Positions 46,108-55,028 of a stretch of DNA of 64,000 bases are shown here, in pieces. This DNA comes from JBPRGH01 sp051418055 (GTDB lineage Bacteria > Bacteroidota > Bacteroidia > Cytophagales > Cyclobacteriaceae): positions 14,929-78,928 of the forward strand of contig JBPRGH010000154.1 in assembly GCA_051418055.1 (NCBI GenBank), read 5' to 3'. Position 1 is the first letter of the stretch; the number at the start of each line of letters is the position of its first letter. The notes below the pieces were generated by a model that searched no databases, was not told the DNA's origin, and saw nothing but the letters and a program-made list of their open reading frames with translations. The position numbers and the translations under genes were made by a program.

Positions 46108-46902
46108 ATGAATAAGAGCACATTTATAATTAAAGATATGGATTGTCCGTCAGAAGAGCAGATGATCCGTATGAAGCTTCAGCTTCTTGGCCAGGTAAAG
46201 CATCTTAATTTTAATATTCCAGAGCGAACTGTAGAAGTTTACCATGAAGGTGAGATGGACAAGGTGCTTCAGGAAATCCGCAGCTTAAAACTTAATGAAT
46301 CATTAAAGGAAACAATATATGAAGATCCTCCTTTAGCTGTACCTGACGAAAAAGGCCAGCGTAAAATCCTTTGGTGGGTGCTTGCGATTAATTTTTCCTT
46401 TTTCATTTTAGAAATGGTTACGGGCTGGGTTTCCAAATCAATGGGATTGGTTGCTGATTCTCTTGATATGTTGGCCGATTCCATTGTGTATGGATTAAGC
46501 CTTTTTGCTGTTGGTGCTGCTATTAGCCGGAAAAAGAAAGTAGCGGCAATAAGTGGATATTTTCAAATGGGGCTAGCTATTTTGGGATTTGGTGAAGTGA
46601 TCCGCAGGTTTTTTTCTCAAACGGAAATACCTTCATTCCAATTGATGATCATTATTTCCTTCCTTGCCCTCCTTGCTAATATTACTTCCTTATGGTTGAT
46701 CAATAAAGCAAAAAGCACAGAAGCTCATATGCAGGCAAGCGCAATATTCACTTCCAATGATATCATTGTCAATGGAGGGGTTATTATTGCGGGTGTATTA
46801 GTCTACATGCTGAACAGCAAATGGCCTGACCTGGTGGTAGGTGGAATTGTTTTTGGATTTGTTATGCGAGGTGCGATAAAAATCATAAGCTTATCTAAAT
46901 AA
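46108..46902 (+). CDS. CDF-like transporter with N-terminal HMA-like domain
   Basis: The 264-residue protein begins with a ferredoxin-like domain of about 70 residues (FIIKDMDCPSEEQMIRMKLQ), an HMA relative whose CxxC is CPSE, so only one Cys remains. The membrane part has GLVADSLDMLADSIVYGLS in helix 2 and SAIFTSNDIIVNGGV in helix 5, which are CDF metal sites. It abuts the preceding CDF gene. The HMA-like domain may sense or bind the cargo metal. Confidence 0.85.
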   Translation: MNKSTFIIKDMDCPSEEQMIRMKLQLLGQVKHLNFNIPERTVEVYHEGEMDKVLQEIRSLKLNESLKETIYEDPPLAVPDEKGQRKILWWVLAINFSFFILEMVTGWVSKSMGLVADSLDMLADSIVYGLSLFAVGAAISRKKKVAAISGYFQMGLAILGFGEVIRRFFSQTEIPSFQLMIIISFLALLANITSLWLINKAKSTEAHMQASAIFTSNDIIVNGGVIIAGVLVYMLNSKWPDLVVGGIVFGFVMRGAIKIISLSK

Positions 46903-46965
46903 ATTGAAAAGCGAGTTATAGTTTAAAAACGATATGATACCAGACGTGTTAAAAAATAAAAAAAC

Positions 46966-47319
46966 ATGCTCCAGATATTAGAAAATAAGGACAATCTCAT
47001 CTCAACTAAAGCAACAGGTACGCTTACAGAAGAGGATTATAATACTTTAATCCCTATGTTAGAAGAAAAGATTGAAAATAACCAAAAAGTACGTTGGTAT
47101 TTTGAAATGGAAGATTTTGATGGTTGGAAAGTAAAAGCGCTTTGGGAAGATGCTAAATTTGATGCAAAGCATATTAATGATTTTGAGAAAATTGCTATGG
47201 TTGGAGAAAAGAAGTGGGAAAAGGTGATGACAGACCTAATGAAGCCTTTTACATCTGCTGATGTAAAATACTTTGACGCCGCCGATAAAGCAAAGGCAAT
47301 CAACTGGATTAAAAGTTGA
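46966..47319 (+). CDS. SpoIIAA/STAS-like protein
   Basis: The 117-residue protein matches small STAS/SEC14-type (SpoIIAA-like) proteins: GTLTEEDYNTLIPMLEEKI, then VRWYFEMEDFDGWKVKALWED and EKIAMVGEKKWEKVMTDL. These occur singly in many genomes with no firm function, possibly stress-related. It lies between the CDF genes and the Fur-type gene, 3 bases before the latter. Confidence 0.85.
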   Translation: MLQILENKDNLISTKATGTLTEEDYNTLIPMLEEKIENNQKVRWYFEMEDFDGWKVKALWEDAKFDAKHINDFEKIAMVGEKKWEKVMTDLMKPFTSADVKYFDAADKAKAINWIKS

Positions 47320-47322
47320 TAA

Positions 47323-47748
47323 ATGATATACATGGACTTAAATCCTGAAGAAAAATTAACTGGAAAAAATATCCGGCCAACTGCAATGCGGCTTTTAGTT
47401 TTAAAGGAATTGTTAAATCAGACAACAGCAGTAAGCCTAACTGACCTGGAGAACCTTTTCCAAAAATCAGATAGGGTTACATTATATCGCACGTTAAAAA
47501 CTTTTCAGGAAAATGGGCTGGTGCATAGTATAGATGACGGTACTGGTGCTACTAAATATGCTCTTTGTGAAGACGATTGTGAATGCGATATAGAGCGTGA
47601 CTTGCATCTGCATTTTCATTGCACGAAATGTCAAAGTACTTATTGCCTTCAGAAGTACAAGATACCTGCTATAACACTGCCTTCACAATTTAAAGCCGAA
47701 GAGGCTAACCTTGTGGTTAAAGGTATCTGTAGCAGTTGCACGAAATAA
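47323..47748 (+). CDS. Fur-family transcriptional regulator (Zur-like)
   Basis: The 141-residue protein has a winged helix (LTDLENLFQKSDRVTLYRTLKTF) and a dimerisation domain with DLHLHFHCTKCQSTYCL. It also has a C-terminal CSSC, giving the structural Cys4 zinc site plus His ligands. It sits inside the metal-efflux operon and is the best candidate for binding the TGCAATGCCATTGCA palindrome at 39412. Zinc sensing is inferred. The second ATG at 47332 is an alternative start. Confidence 0.9.
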   Translation: MIYMDLNPEEKLTGKNIRPTAMRLLVLKELLNQTTAVSLTDLENLFQKSDRVTLYRTLKTFQENGLVHSIDDGTGATKYALCEDDCECDIERDLHLHFHCTKCQSTYCLQKYKIPAITLPSQFKAEEANLVVKGICSSCTK

Positions 47749-47810
47749 AAGGAACTTTGCAAGTTCTCAAGAACTGAAACAAATTATCAGGTTAATAAAT
47801 AAAAAAAAGT

Positions 47811-48692
47811 ATGGGTCATGATCATAGCCATCAGCATAGTGGCACCAAAAATTTAAAAATCGCTTTCTTTATTAATTTGTTTTTTTCTGCCATTGAGTTG
47901 GTAGGGGGAATTTTCACCAATAGCATTGCCATCATCTCAGATGCACTTCATGATTTTGGCGATAGCATTTCTCTTGGATTGGCCTGGTATCTTGAAAACA
48001 AAGCAGAAAAAAAAGGTGCTACAAAAGAATTTAGTTTTGGATATGCCCGGTTTCGGCTTCTTGGGGCACTTATTAATGCCTTAATATTGATAGGCGGTTC
48101 AATTTATATTATCATTGAAGCCATAAATCGTTTCCAGGATCCAGCTGAAATTAAATCCACCTGGATGATGGGAATTGCTATACTGGGTGTTGGCGCTAAC
48201 GGATATGCAGCCTGGCGAACCAAAGGGGCGAGCTCATTGAATGAGAAGGTGATCAGCTGGCATTTACTTGAAGATGTATTAGGTTGGGTAGCAGTGCTCA
48301 TTGTTTCTATTATTCTCCAGTTTAAAGACTGGTATTTCCTTGATCCTGCCCTATCCATAGGAATAACACTCTTTATCTTATATGGTGTAGGTAAGCGATT
48401 GAAGGATACATTATACCTTCTGCTTCAGGGAGTTCCTGAAGGAATTAATCTAGATGAAATAAAAGAAAAGCTTAACAATGTTGATCATGTACAGTCTATT
48501 CATCACACTCACGTATGGTCGCTTGATGGTCAGCATCACGTACTTACGAGCCATTTAATTTTAACGGATATTACCAGCTACAAACAAATTGATGAGGTTA
48601 GAGAGAACGCTTTGAATTCATTGAAAGATTATGATTTCACCCATCATACGATACAGGTGGAGTTGGACCCTGATAGCTGTAGCATTAGTTAA
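47811..48692 (+). CDS. Cation diffusion facilitator, CzcD/ZitB type
   Basis: The 293-residue protein starts with a His-rich tail (MGHDHSHQHSG), then has six membrane helices with HDFGDS in helix 2 and HLLEDVLGW in helix 5, the H-x3-D zinc site of CzcD-like exporters. A C-terminal cytoplasmic domain rich in His follows (HHTHVWSLDGQHHVLTSHL). It is the third CDF gene in the cluster. A dyad AGTTCT-CA-AGAACT lies upstream at about 47763-47776. Confidence 0.93.
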   Translation: MGHDHSHQHSGTKNLKIAFFINLFFSAIELVGGIFTNSIAIISDALHDFGDSISLGLAWYLENKAEKKGATKEFSFGYARFRLLGALINALILIGGSIYIIIEAINRFQDPAEIKSTWMMGIAILGVGANGYAAWRTKGASSLNEKVISWHLLEDVLGWVAVLIVSIILQFKDWYFLDPALSIGITLFILYGVGKRLKDTLYLLLQGVPEGINLDEIKEKLNNVDHVQSIHHTHVWSLDGQHHVLTSHLILTDITSYKQIDEVRENALNSLKDYDFTHHTIQVELDPDSCSIS

Positions 48693-48779
48693 CAAATTTT
48701 TATCTTTTGAAAAACCACTCACCATAATTGCAGAAGACAAATTATTAGCACCAAAATTTTATCAGTAAAAAAGGAAATT

Positions 48780-49466
48780 CTAATGTGAATGCTGATGCTT
48801 ACCATTCATGTATTTACCCTGTGGGCCTATTCCTTCTATAAATACCAGCTGTGAACCATGATGGCCTGCCATGGTTACACTGTAACCAGAACCGAGGAAA
48901 ACAAGCAGTACTATAATTTCTGCCCAGGCTTTTCTTTTAAGAACAAAATGACTTATTATCTTTAAAAATGCCCCTATGCCACTCAGCCATAAGGCCCTGG
49001 TAGCCCACATATCATGAGTCTGATATACTTGTTTGGCATGCTCAGGTAATTCTGATACTGCAACAGGCGGATGTGTCCAAACTGCTGCTGCATAGGCTCC
49101 CACAAATCCAATAAAAATAGAGCCCAAAGCACACCAGCTCATTGCCTCTTTGTACACAATGAAAGCCAATACTTGAAAAACAATAACCAACAACAGAAAT
49201 ATCAGCGGTACGTGTACAACTAAAGGGTGGAGGTTTGGAAAATCTTCAAAATCGGCCGTGACCTTTTTTGGGTGATTGTAAGATGATTCCGGATTTTCAG
49301 ATTGCTGGTGATGGCCAGCTGAATCCTCATGAGTGGTATCTTGTTGAGCAGTTTCCTGATGAGCAGTATCATTTGAATGCTGATGATCTCCGTGCTCCTG
49401 CAATGCCATTGACTTTGTAAATGTAAAAAAAAAGGTAATCAGGAGTAGCGTAAAAGAAAGTTTCAT
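48780..49466 (-). CDS. DUF2231-type membrane protein with His-rich N-terminus
   Basis: The 228-residue protein has a signal-like helix, a His-rich segment (about 23-60, many HQ and DTAH units) and FPNLHPLVVHVPLIFLLL, which is typical of DUF2231 membrane proteins. Four helices follow in total. The His-rich region may bind metal in the periplasm. It converges on the CzcD-type gene. Its function is not known. Confidence 0.75.
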   Translation of the reverse strand: MKLSFTLLLITFFFTFTKSMALQEHGDHQHSNDTAHQETAQQDTTHEDSAGHHQQSENPESSYNHPKKVTADFEDFPNLHPLVVHVPLIFLLLVIVFQVLAFIVYKEAMSWCALGSIFIGFVGAYAAAVWTHPPVAVSELPEHAKQVYQTHDMWATRALWLSGIGAFLKIISHFVLKRKAWAEIIVLLVFLGSGYSVTMAGHHGSQLVFIEGIGPQGKYMNGKHQHSH

Positions 49467-49561
49467 GGGTGTATATTAATTTTTTGAAGATCACAGTGAA
49501 TTCGATAAAATTTATTCATCCTCCGGATGGTATAATTTAGATAACAATGTTTATGTTCATT

Positions 49562-49888
49562 TCATAAATGATTTTTATTCTGTATTCTTAACATCTTGAA
49601 AATACCCATTGTAGCGCCGATCAACCCACCTATTCCACTTCCTATACAAAATCCCATGAAAGCAGCGGGACCACGGCCACCTGAGGAAAGTTGGCCTAAT
49701 CCAACAACAGCCCATGCACCATCGGCTATCATCCAAAATACAAACCCAATTAAAACCCCACCAATTATGCCACCCCATAATGCGCCTTTACCAATCTTGG
49801 GATGATAAACAGGATTTCCCTCCGGATCATTATTGGTCATTGGCACCAGAAGGTCGCCACCCATTTTATTTACTTCTTTATTATCCAT
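49562..49888 (-). CDS. Small Gly-rich membrane protein
   Basis: The 108-residue protein has a polar N-terminus of about 35 residues and two Gly-rich membrane helices (GALWGGIIGGVLIGFVFW and AFMGFCIGSGIGGLIGAT). GxxxG patterns suggest tight helix packing or oligomers. It starts at the stop codon of the CWB2-like lipoprotein gene (TAATG), so it is the last gene of that operon. No family is recognised. Confidence 0.65.
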   Translation of the reverse strand: MDNKEVNKMGGDLLVPMTNNDPEGNPVYHPKIGKGALWGGIIGGVLIGFVFWMIADGAWAVVGLGQLSSGGRGPAAFMGFCIGSGIGGLIGATMGIFKMLRIQNKNHL

Positions 49889-51129
49889 TACTCTTTCTTT
49901 TCCTGTAGTGTATCTGCTTTTGTTAAATAAACAGTAGTATCAATAGGTATATTAAAAGGTGATAACAGCCTATCTGCTTGTTGTTGTACTTTTACCGAAA
50001 CTGAGCTAGTGTCTCCTATTATCCAGGCATAGTTTAAAACCGTTTCCTGAGGTCCGGTTTTAAATGGTTTTACCATCTTCATATAATCATGAACAGATTT
50101 TGGCAGTGAATCCTGTTTCACCAAAAGAATTGGCCCATGCTTACCCATATGCCCAAGCACTGCTGCGGGGATCATTCCAAGCACGTTATCCGCATTACCA
50201 ATTATATAATTATGACCTGCCTGAGCGATACCCCACCCAAGGCCACGGTCTATCCAGGCCCACCACCAGCCATGATTTCGGCCAAAATCTTTGTATCCAG
50301 CATTTACAGCACTGGTGGCATAAGGCGTCGGACCTGCAATTCTTCTCACCAGTCCAAACTGGGCCAGCTCCTGGGCCACCTTATCAGATATTACGTCAGG
50401 GCCACCGGTCAAATACATAAAAGCTCCATAATCTCCAAAACGTCGACGCAGGATATCTTTTGTTGCGGGTGGCACAGAATCCTGGTACACCCATGCAAAA
50501 CCTTTGCCCATATGTGCATTCCATCCCATGGGTCCCAAGCCATGCTCAATACCCTTAGGATGGTCAATAGCCGAAATAATTACCTCATCCATATGGTCAG
50601 CTTTCATTGCAGACTGCCACCGATCTAATATTTCTGCCAGGATTACCGGGTTTTCTTCATTAAATGCTCTTATCCTATATCCTGTAATTTCTTCAATTCT
50701 TTCCCTCTCTGACTCAGGCACATTTACCGCATAAACATCGGTGCGTTGATCCTGAAAAACACCGTCCGGACGAAGGCGGATCATTTCGCGGAGTGTCATT
50801 TCTGATATCCTGTTGTTTTCATCCAGATAAAGAAGGGGAGCATTTACCGGCATATGGGTGATACGGTGCATAGCAGTGAATGCAATGGCGGGATTCTGCG
50901 GGCAAATAATTATTGCTCCTACGGCATTATCTTCTCTGGTAGCGGGATATACCGTCTGAGTGAGAAGAATAGCCGTTTCTTCAGGTGAATGTCCTGGAAT
51001 ACGCACCGTATAAGCCGTCGCCAGAGCTTCCTTTTGTAAGGGGTGACTTCCAGCACCCGGCCCTCCATCAGTTTTTCCACAGGCGTTCAATAAAAATATT
51101 AAAGCCAGTGAATTAATCAATATCCTCAT
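49888..51129 (-). CDS. Lipoprotein resembling cell-wall-binding repeat 2 (CWB2) proteins
   Basis: The 413-residue protein has a lipobox (LIFLLNAC). Two segments look like CWB2 units: one near residues 60-150, and RIAGPTPYATSAVNAG followed by NADNVLGMIPAAVLGHMGKHGPILLV and DSLPKSVHDY, quoted in parts. CWB2 domains normally hold S-layer or autolysin proteins on Gram-positive walls, so finding one as a lipoprotein here is unusual. Its start overlaps the DUF4396-like gene's stop by 4 bases. Function unknown. Confidence 0.6.
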   Translation of the reverse strand: MRILINSLALIFLLNACGKTDGGPGAGSHPLQKEALATAYTVRIPGHSPEETAILLTQTVYPATREDNAVGAIIICPQNPAIAFTAMHRITHMPVNAPLLYLDENNRISEMTLREMIRLRPDGVFQDQRTDVYAVNVPESERERIEEITGYRIRAFNEENPVILAEILDRWQSAMKADHMDEVIISAIDHPKGIEHGLGPMGWNAHMGKGFAWVYQDSVPPATKDILRRRFGDYGAFMYLTGGPDVISDKVAQELAQFGLVRRIAGPTPYATSAVNAGYKDFGRNHGWWWAWIDRGLGWGIAQAGHNYIIGNADNVLGMIPAAVLGHMGKHGPILLVKQDSLPKSVHDYMKMVKPFKTGPQETVLNYAWIIGDTSSVSVKVQQQADRLLSPFNIPIDTTVYLTKADTLQEKKE

Positions 51130-52745
51130 ACATTCCCGGGTTTAAGTTCTTTTCTTATCATTAACCAGTTTAGCGGCCATGCTATCAGAAATCCAGCGAA
51201 GGATGCAATCCAGATACTGCCAAACCATAAAACATCATCCTCTTTAGGCATCATCGGAATCTTGACCATGAGCATAAACCAGGTGATTGACATCATACCA
51301 AGACTAACTGCCAGCATACTTAATGCTGTGGTTGAAAATGCCATTTTCCTAAGCTTTCCGGAGGACATTCCAGGCATCATGGATTTTTTCATGGGGTACT
51401 GGACCAGCAGCCAGGCCACCAGCACTGCAAATACATACATACCAATCATCATTAAAGGCATTCCTGAACCTAACCAAAAAAACGGCCCGGTCCATTCATA
51501 GAATAATGGAAAGCCAAACCAGACAAATAGAAATCCGATAGCTACCATTAACGTAGCTCCGTAACCAAAACCCATTGCCGTAGCCGTAGCACTTTGGACA
51601 CTGTGGGGCCTAATCCATCGCCATTCACCTGTATCTATTTTTATTGCTTTCCTCCTGTAAGAACTTAGGTAAAGTGCCGGACCTAAAATTGGCAGTAGTA
51701 AAGAAGACAAGCCCCAGGCTATCTTCACAGGCATTTTTACCATTGATAATGTAAGTGAGGCATGAATCCATACAAAAATTGCTGAAGCCACTCCCCAGAT
51801 AATAAATATAACCAGCAAGGCCTCCAGGTCACCCAGAGCCACAGGACCTTTACTTGCATACTCTGCCTTTTCTACTGAGAAGTCAATCCGGCTTTGGGCA
51901 GCATAACTAATACGATTTGACACGATCCAGAAATGCCGGAAAGGTCCCTCTGATGGGGTTTTAAACCAATCTGCCCGTTGGGAAAAAATGTATCTGTCAA
52001 GTTCAGGGGACAAACCTCCATCTTCCTCTGCATAAAGGAGTGTTGCATTATTACTTACCGCATAAGGTAACGCTGCCAGACCTTTAAGCACATCATGAGG
52101 TGTGGTGATAACAAAATGATTGTAGCTGTTGCGTCGGTCGACTTTCCTTCCCCAGCCAAATTCTGTTTCCTCATCTCTGTACTGGGCAATTTCCAGCGCC
52201 AGGTCAGCATAATTAGCACCAGTTATCCTTTCCACTACCTTGAAACGATTAGCTGCTTCAGAAGGGATAAGCTCTTCCGGACCTATTACGTAGGCTTTAA
52301 CATCGCTGAAATCCCCCGAAGGCCCCTCCAGCCTCCCATCTTGATGAAAAAAGACAGGTGAACCATAGAAATAAGCATAAAATAATGCAGGAAGTGCATA
52401 TTTTAACTCTTCTTTTTCCCCACCACTTATTATAATAACGTGTTTTGCATTTTTATTGACCTTCTGTGAGCGGGTGAAGAAATCTTCCCAATCCTTTTCC
52501 GTAGGAGGTCGCTTATCAGTTTTTGCCTCAGGGTAGGGAATGGCAGTTTGCAAATAGTGATGTAAATCTGCCGCCCCTGCATTAACAAGCCGCGTTACAT
52601 TTTTTGTATTGGCGATTAGCCTACCCTCCTCAGCGCTTTTTCCGGCCAATGGAGCTACAACGATATCTTCCTTTATTACATTAACCAGCCCAAAGCCAAT
52701 AATAAAGACTACTGCAAAAGCTACAAACGGATAGGTCCATTTCAT
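51126..52745 (-). CDS. CWB2-like domain fused to a DUF4396-like membrane domain
   Basis: The 539-residue protein has one N-terminal helix and an extracytoplasmic region (about 30-280). That region has CWB2-like pieces (AYVIGPEELIPSEAANRF, VVERITGANYADLALEIAQY, ATLLYAEEDGGLSPELDRY). A membrane domain follows from about 300, ending in SMLAVSLGMMSITWFMLM and a final helix IAWPLNWLMIRKELKPG. This recalls DUF4396, whose last helix carries a PxNWxLI motif. The fusion ties the secreted domain to a possible transporter. Both family calls are by eye. Confidence 0.6.
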   Translation of the reverse strand: MKWTYPFVAFAVVFIIGFGLVNVIKEDIVVAPLAGKSAEEGRLIANTKNVTRLVNAGAADLHHYLQTAIPYPEAKTDKRPPTEKDWEDFFTRSQKVNKNAKHVIIISGGEKEELKYALPALFYAYFYGSPVFFHQDGRLEGPSGDFSDVKAYVIGPEELIPSEAANRFKVVERITGANYADLALEIAQYRDEETEFGWGRKVDRRNSYNHFVITTPHDVLKGLAALPYAVSNNATLLYAEEDGGLSPELDRYIFSQRADWFKTPSEGPFRHFWIVSNRISYAAQSRIDFSVEKAEYASKGPVALGDLEALLVIFIIWGVASAIFVWIHASLTLSMVKMPVKIAWGLSSLLLPILGPALYLSSYRRKAIKIDTGEWRWIRPHSVQSATATAMGFGYGATLMVAIGFLFVWFGFPLFYEWTGPFFWLGSGMPLMMIGMYVFAVLVAWLLVQYPMKKSMMPGMSSGKLRKMAFSTTALSMLAVSLGMMSITWFMLMVKIPMMPKEDDVLWFGSIWIASFAGFLIAWPLNWLMIRKELKPGNV

Positions 52746-52746
52746 A

Positions 52747-53085
52747 TCAGGTAATAATAAAGGTTAGAAGCCATAACATTCCAAAACCAGCTACCAGCGT
52801 ATAGCAGATGGATAAAACTTTAAGTGTAGGAGCAGAAAATTTTCCCAGCCATAGCCATAATCCTAGTACTATTGCTATAGACAACATGATTAGGATTTCT
52901 ACATGTTTGTTACCCTCTTCGGTAACCAAGGCATAAATCCCCAAAGCAATAAAACCAAGTACAAAAAGTCCTGCATGCAGGAAAATAATTTTTTTACCAG
53001 GCTCCATGCCCATACTACTTTTGGTGATCAGGATAATACCAATAACTGAGGATAAAAAAAGAAGAATTGCAGCTGCTATGTCCAT
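52747..53085 (-). CDS. Small four-helix membrane protein
   Basis: The 112-residue protein has four hydrophobic helices with short loops and almost no soluble part. It lies 3 bases after the sorbosone-dehydrogenase-like gene and 1 base before the CWB2/DUF4396 gene, so it is inside that operon. No family is recognised; it may be a partner subunit. Confidence 0.65.
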   Translation of the reverse strand: MDIAAAILLFLSSVIGIILITKSSMGMEPGKKIIFLHAGLFVLGFIALGIYALVTEEGNKHVEILIMLSIAIVLGLWLWLGKFSAPTLKVLSICYTLVAGFGMLWLLTFIIT

Positions 53086-53088
53086 AGA

Positions 53089-54687
53089 TTAATTTTTAGG
53101 TGATACCCTCCAGATGATCCCAGTAAAAGGATGAGCATTCATGCCTGTATCATCAAACTCTACAGTACCAAAATCGACAATATAGAGGCTACCATCAGGA
53201 CCCCATTCTAACTGAATAGGACGTTCCAAGCCTCCTCCTTTTGTTGCCGAAGCTGGTAGCCCTGATGCATTATATATAAAATTTGTTATCTGTCCTGTAT
53301 TTATATTCACCTGCTGTACCTTAAAGCCCGGCCAGTTGAAATCTACATCTTCAGGGATTTCCTCTTTTTTTATTGGTTTTGGCATATGAGGGTGTGCAGG
53401 ATCACCTTTAAAAAATGGTACGATAGTACCGAATTCGGCAACAAGTATATTATCCTCTGGTACATTCATACTTTGCCGTCCAAAGACCATACCCTGTGCT
53501 GCACTATGTACAGGCAGCTTTACAAGGGGCTGTATGGGTTTATCTTTACCTTTAAGTAGCCTTTGATGAGTTTCTTCCGTCAGCACGAACGACCTTTCTT
53601 CCTTCTTAACCTGAAACCTTTTGTCGGTAATTGGTAAACCGCTAAAAAAATCAGGCCAACCATACCACTCCCCTTCAATCACTTCATAAACCGGTTCCCA
53701 ATCAAAATATAAACCACGTGGAGGCATTGGATTAGCGCTGTTCATGGTAGTTATTAATCTGCCATCAGGGCTATAGCGGTAACCAAAGCTGGATCGTAAT
53801 CCCCAGGCAATCCTTTCCAGATCAGTGCCGTCAGTATTACAGCGAAAAAAGGCGCCATTACATATAAGTTCACCATTTACCTTTTGCCCCTTTGCGGCCA
53901 ACTTACCCAAAGGCATATAAGCTCCGGTTTTTACTGAATCTTTTTCTACAATATTTACTTTATGAGTTGGAACCCAATAGTTTTGACCGTTAAGGACAAT
54001 ATCCTCTCCAGGAACTTCATGCGCTTCGGGCTTATTGAACATGTCAATAACTTTTACCCAATGTGATTCAATCACACCGCTATTACCTTGAGTTGAGAGG
54101 AAGAATACCATTTTTCCATCATGAAAAATTGGCTTGGCATTAAGAAATTCACCCCAGGAAGGTAATCCGTTTACAATTGTTTTAAATTCCCCTGTTTCCA
54201 GGTTTAGCACCGAATAACGGGAGCGGTGGGAGATATAAAGGTTTCCTTCATAAAAAGTGACGCCGGTGACTGGTGGTATTAATCCTTCTTCCATTTCAGA
54301 AGAAGATTCTGCCTCTTTAATTTCTGTCATAGGGACAACATTATCGTATAAGATCGTCAGCTTACCATCTGGAGTCATTTTGAGGATCCTGGCTTCCGGG
54401 GCACGGGGCGGTTTGGTACCATAGGTATGTCCACCGGCTTCGGCTATATAAGCATTGCCAGCATCATCAAAAGTGATATCTACGGGATAAGTGAGGCCTG
54501 ATGAAAAATTTTCAATTTTAAACCCTGAGGGTACAACAATGTCAGAAGTGTTAATCGGCCGCTTGCTCTCCTGGACTACTTCAGCAATCTGATCGCCTTC
54601 TTCTTCATTCGCTCGTGTATCCTCAGGATTGCGGCAAGAGGAAACAACCAATAGAAGAAACAATATATATATAACATCCTTAATCAT
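53089..54687 (-). CDS. Glucose/sorbosone dehydrogenase-like beta-propeller lipoprotein
   Basis: From the ATG at 54687 the 532-residue protein has a lipobox (LLLVVSSC). It then forms a six-bladed propeller typical of GSDH/PQQ sugar dehydrogenase relatives: GLTYPVDITFDDAGNAYIAEAGG, GVTFYEGNLYISHRSRYSVL, WGLRSSFGYRYSPDGRL and EWGPDGSLYIVDFG, each quoted in part. A redox role would need PQQ, and no PQQ synthesis genes are seen. The ATG at 54750 would put 21 odd residues before the signal. First gene of the CWB2 operon. Confidence 0.8.
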   Translation of the reverse strand: MIKDVIYILFLLLVVSSCRNPEDTRANEEEGDQIAEVVQESKRPINTSDIVVPSGFKIENFSSGLTYPVDITFDDAGNAYIAEAGGHTYGTKPPRAPEARILKMTPDGKLTILYDNVVPMTEIKEAESSSEMEEGLIPPVTGVTFYEGNLYISHRSRYSVLNLETGEFKTIVNGLPSWGEFLNAKPIFHDGKMVFFLSTQGNSGVIESHWVKVIDMFNKPEAHEVPGEDIVLNGQNYWVPTHKVNIVEKDSVKTGAYMPLGKLAAKGQKVNGELICNGAFFRCNTDGTDLERIAWGLRSSFGYRYSPDGRLITTMNSANPMPPRGLYFDWEPVYEVIEGEWYGWPDFFSGLPITDKRFQVKKEERSFVLTEETHQRLLKGKDKPIQPLVKLPVHSAAQGMVFGRQSMNVPEDNILVAEFGTIVPFFKGDPAHPHMPKPIKKEEIPEDVDFNWPGFKVQQVNINTGQITNFIYNASGLPASATKGGGLERPIQLEWGPDGSLYIVDFGTVEFDDTGMNAHPFTGIIWRVSPKN

Positions 54688-54844
54688 AATCGGCTGGATT
54701 AGGTCATATTGATAACCTTTACAACATATCAAATAGATGAATGTTTTCAATAGCTAATTGCGCATATATATCTTCTCATTCCTCATGGTATAGACATTCA
54801 TTTTATCCATCATTTGCTTCACCACAACTCTTCAGAGAGCTAAG

Positions 54845-54960
54845 AAGAAGAGGAATAAACATCCTGCCAATCAAACCCATCACTTCTTAACATGCTATCC
54901 AGCACCTTTCTTTTTTCGTATACCTCTGAGGAAGGTGAAGGTGGCCGCAACTCCTGTAAA
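54845..54960 (-). pseudogene. Possible gene remnant in the 54.8-55.0 kb gap
   Basis: The minus strand has a short open stretch without its own start: QELRPPSPSSEVYEKRKVL, then DSMLRSDGFDWQDVYSSSS and TAG. A stop codon lies in frame just before it. It could be the end of a decayed gene. The rest of the 278-base gap (54751-55028) shows nothing recognisable. Confidence 0.25.
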
Positions 54961-55028
54961 AAGGTTTACACTGGACTTTAATCTTACAATCATTTTCAAA
55001 ATATTGAATTTCTGAAAATGTCAGATTA

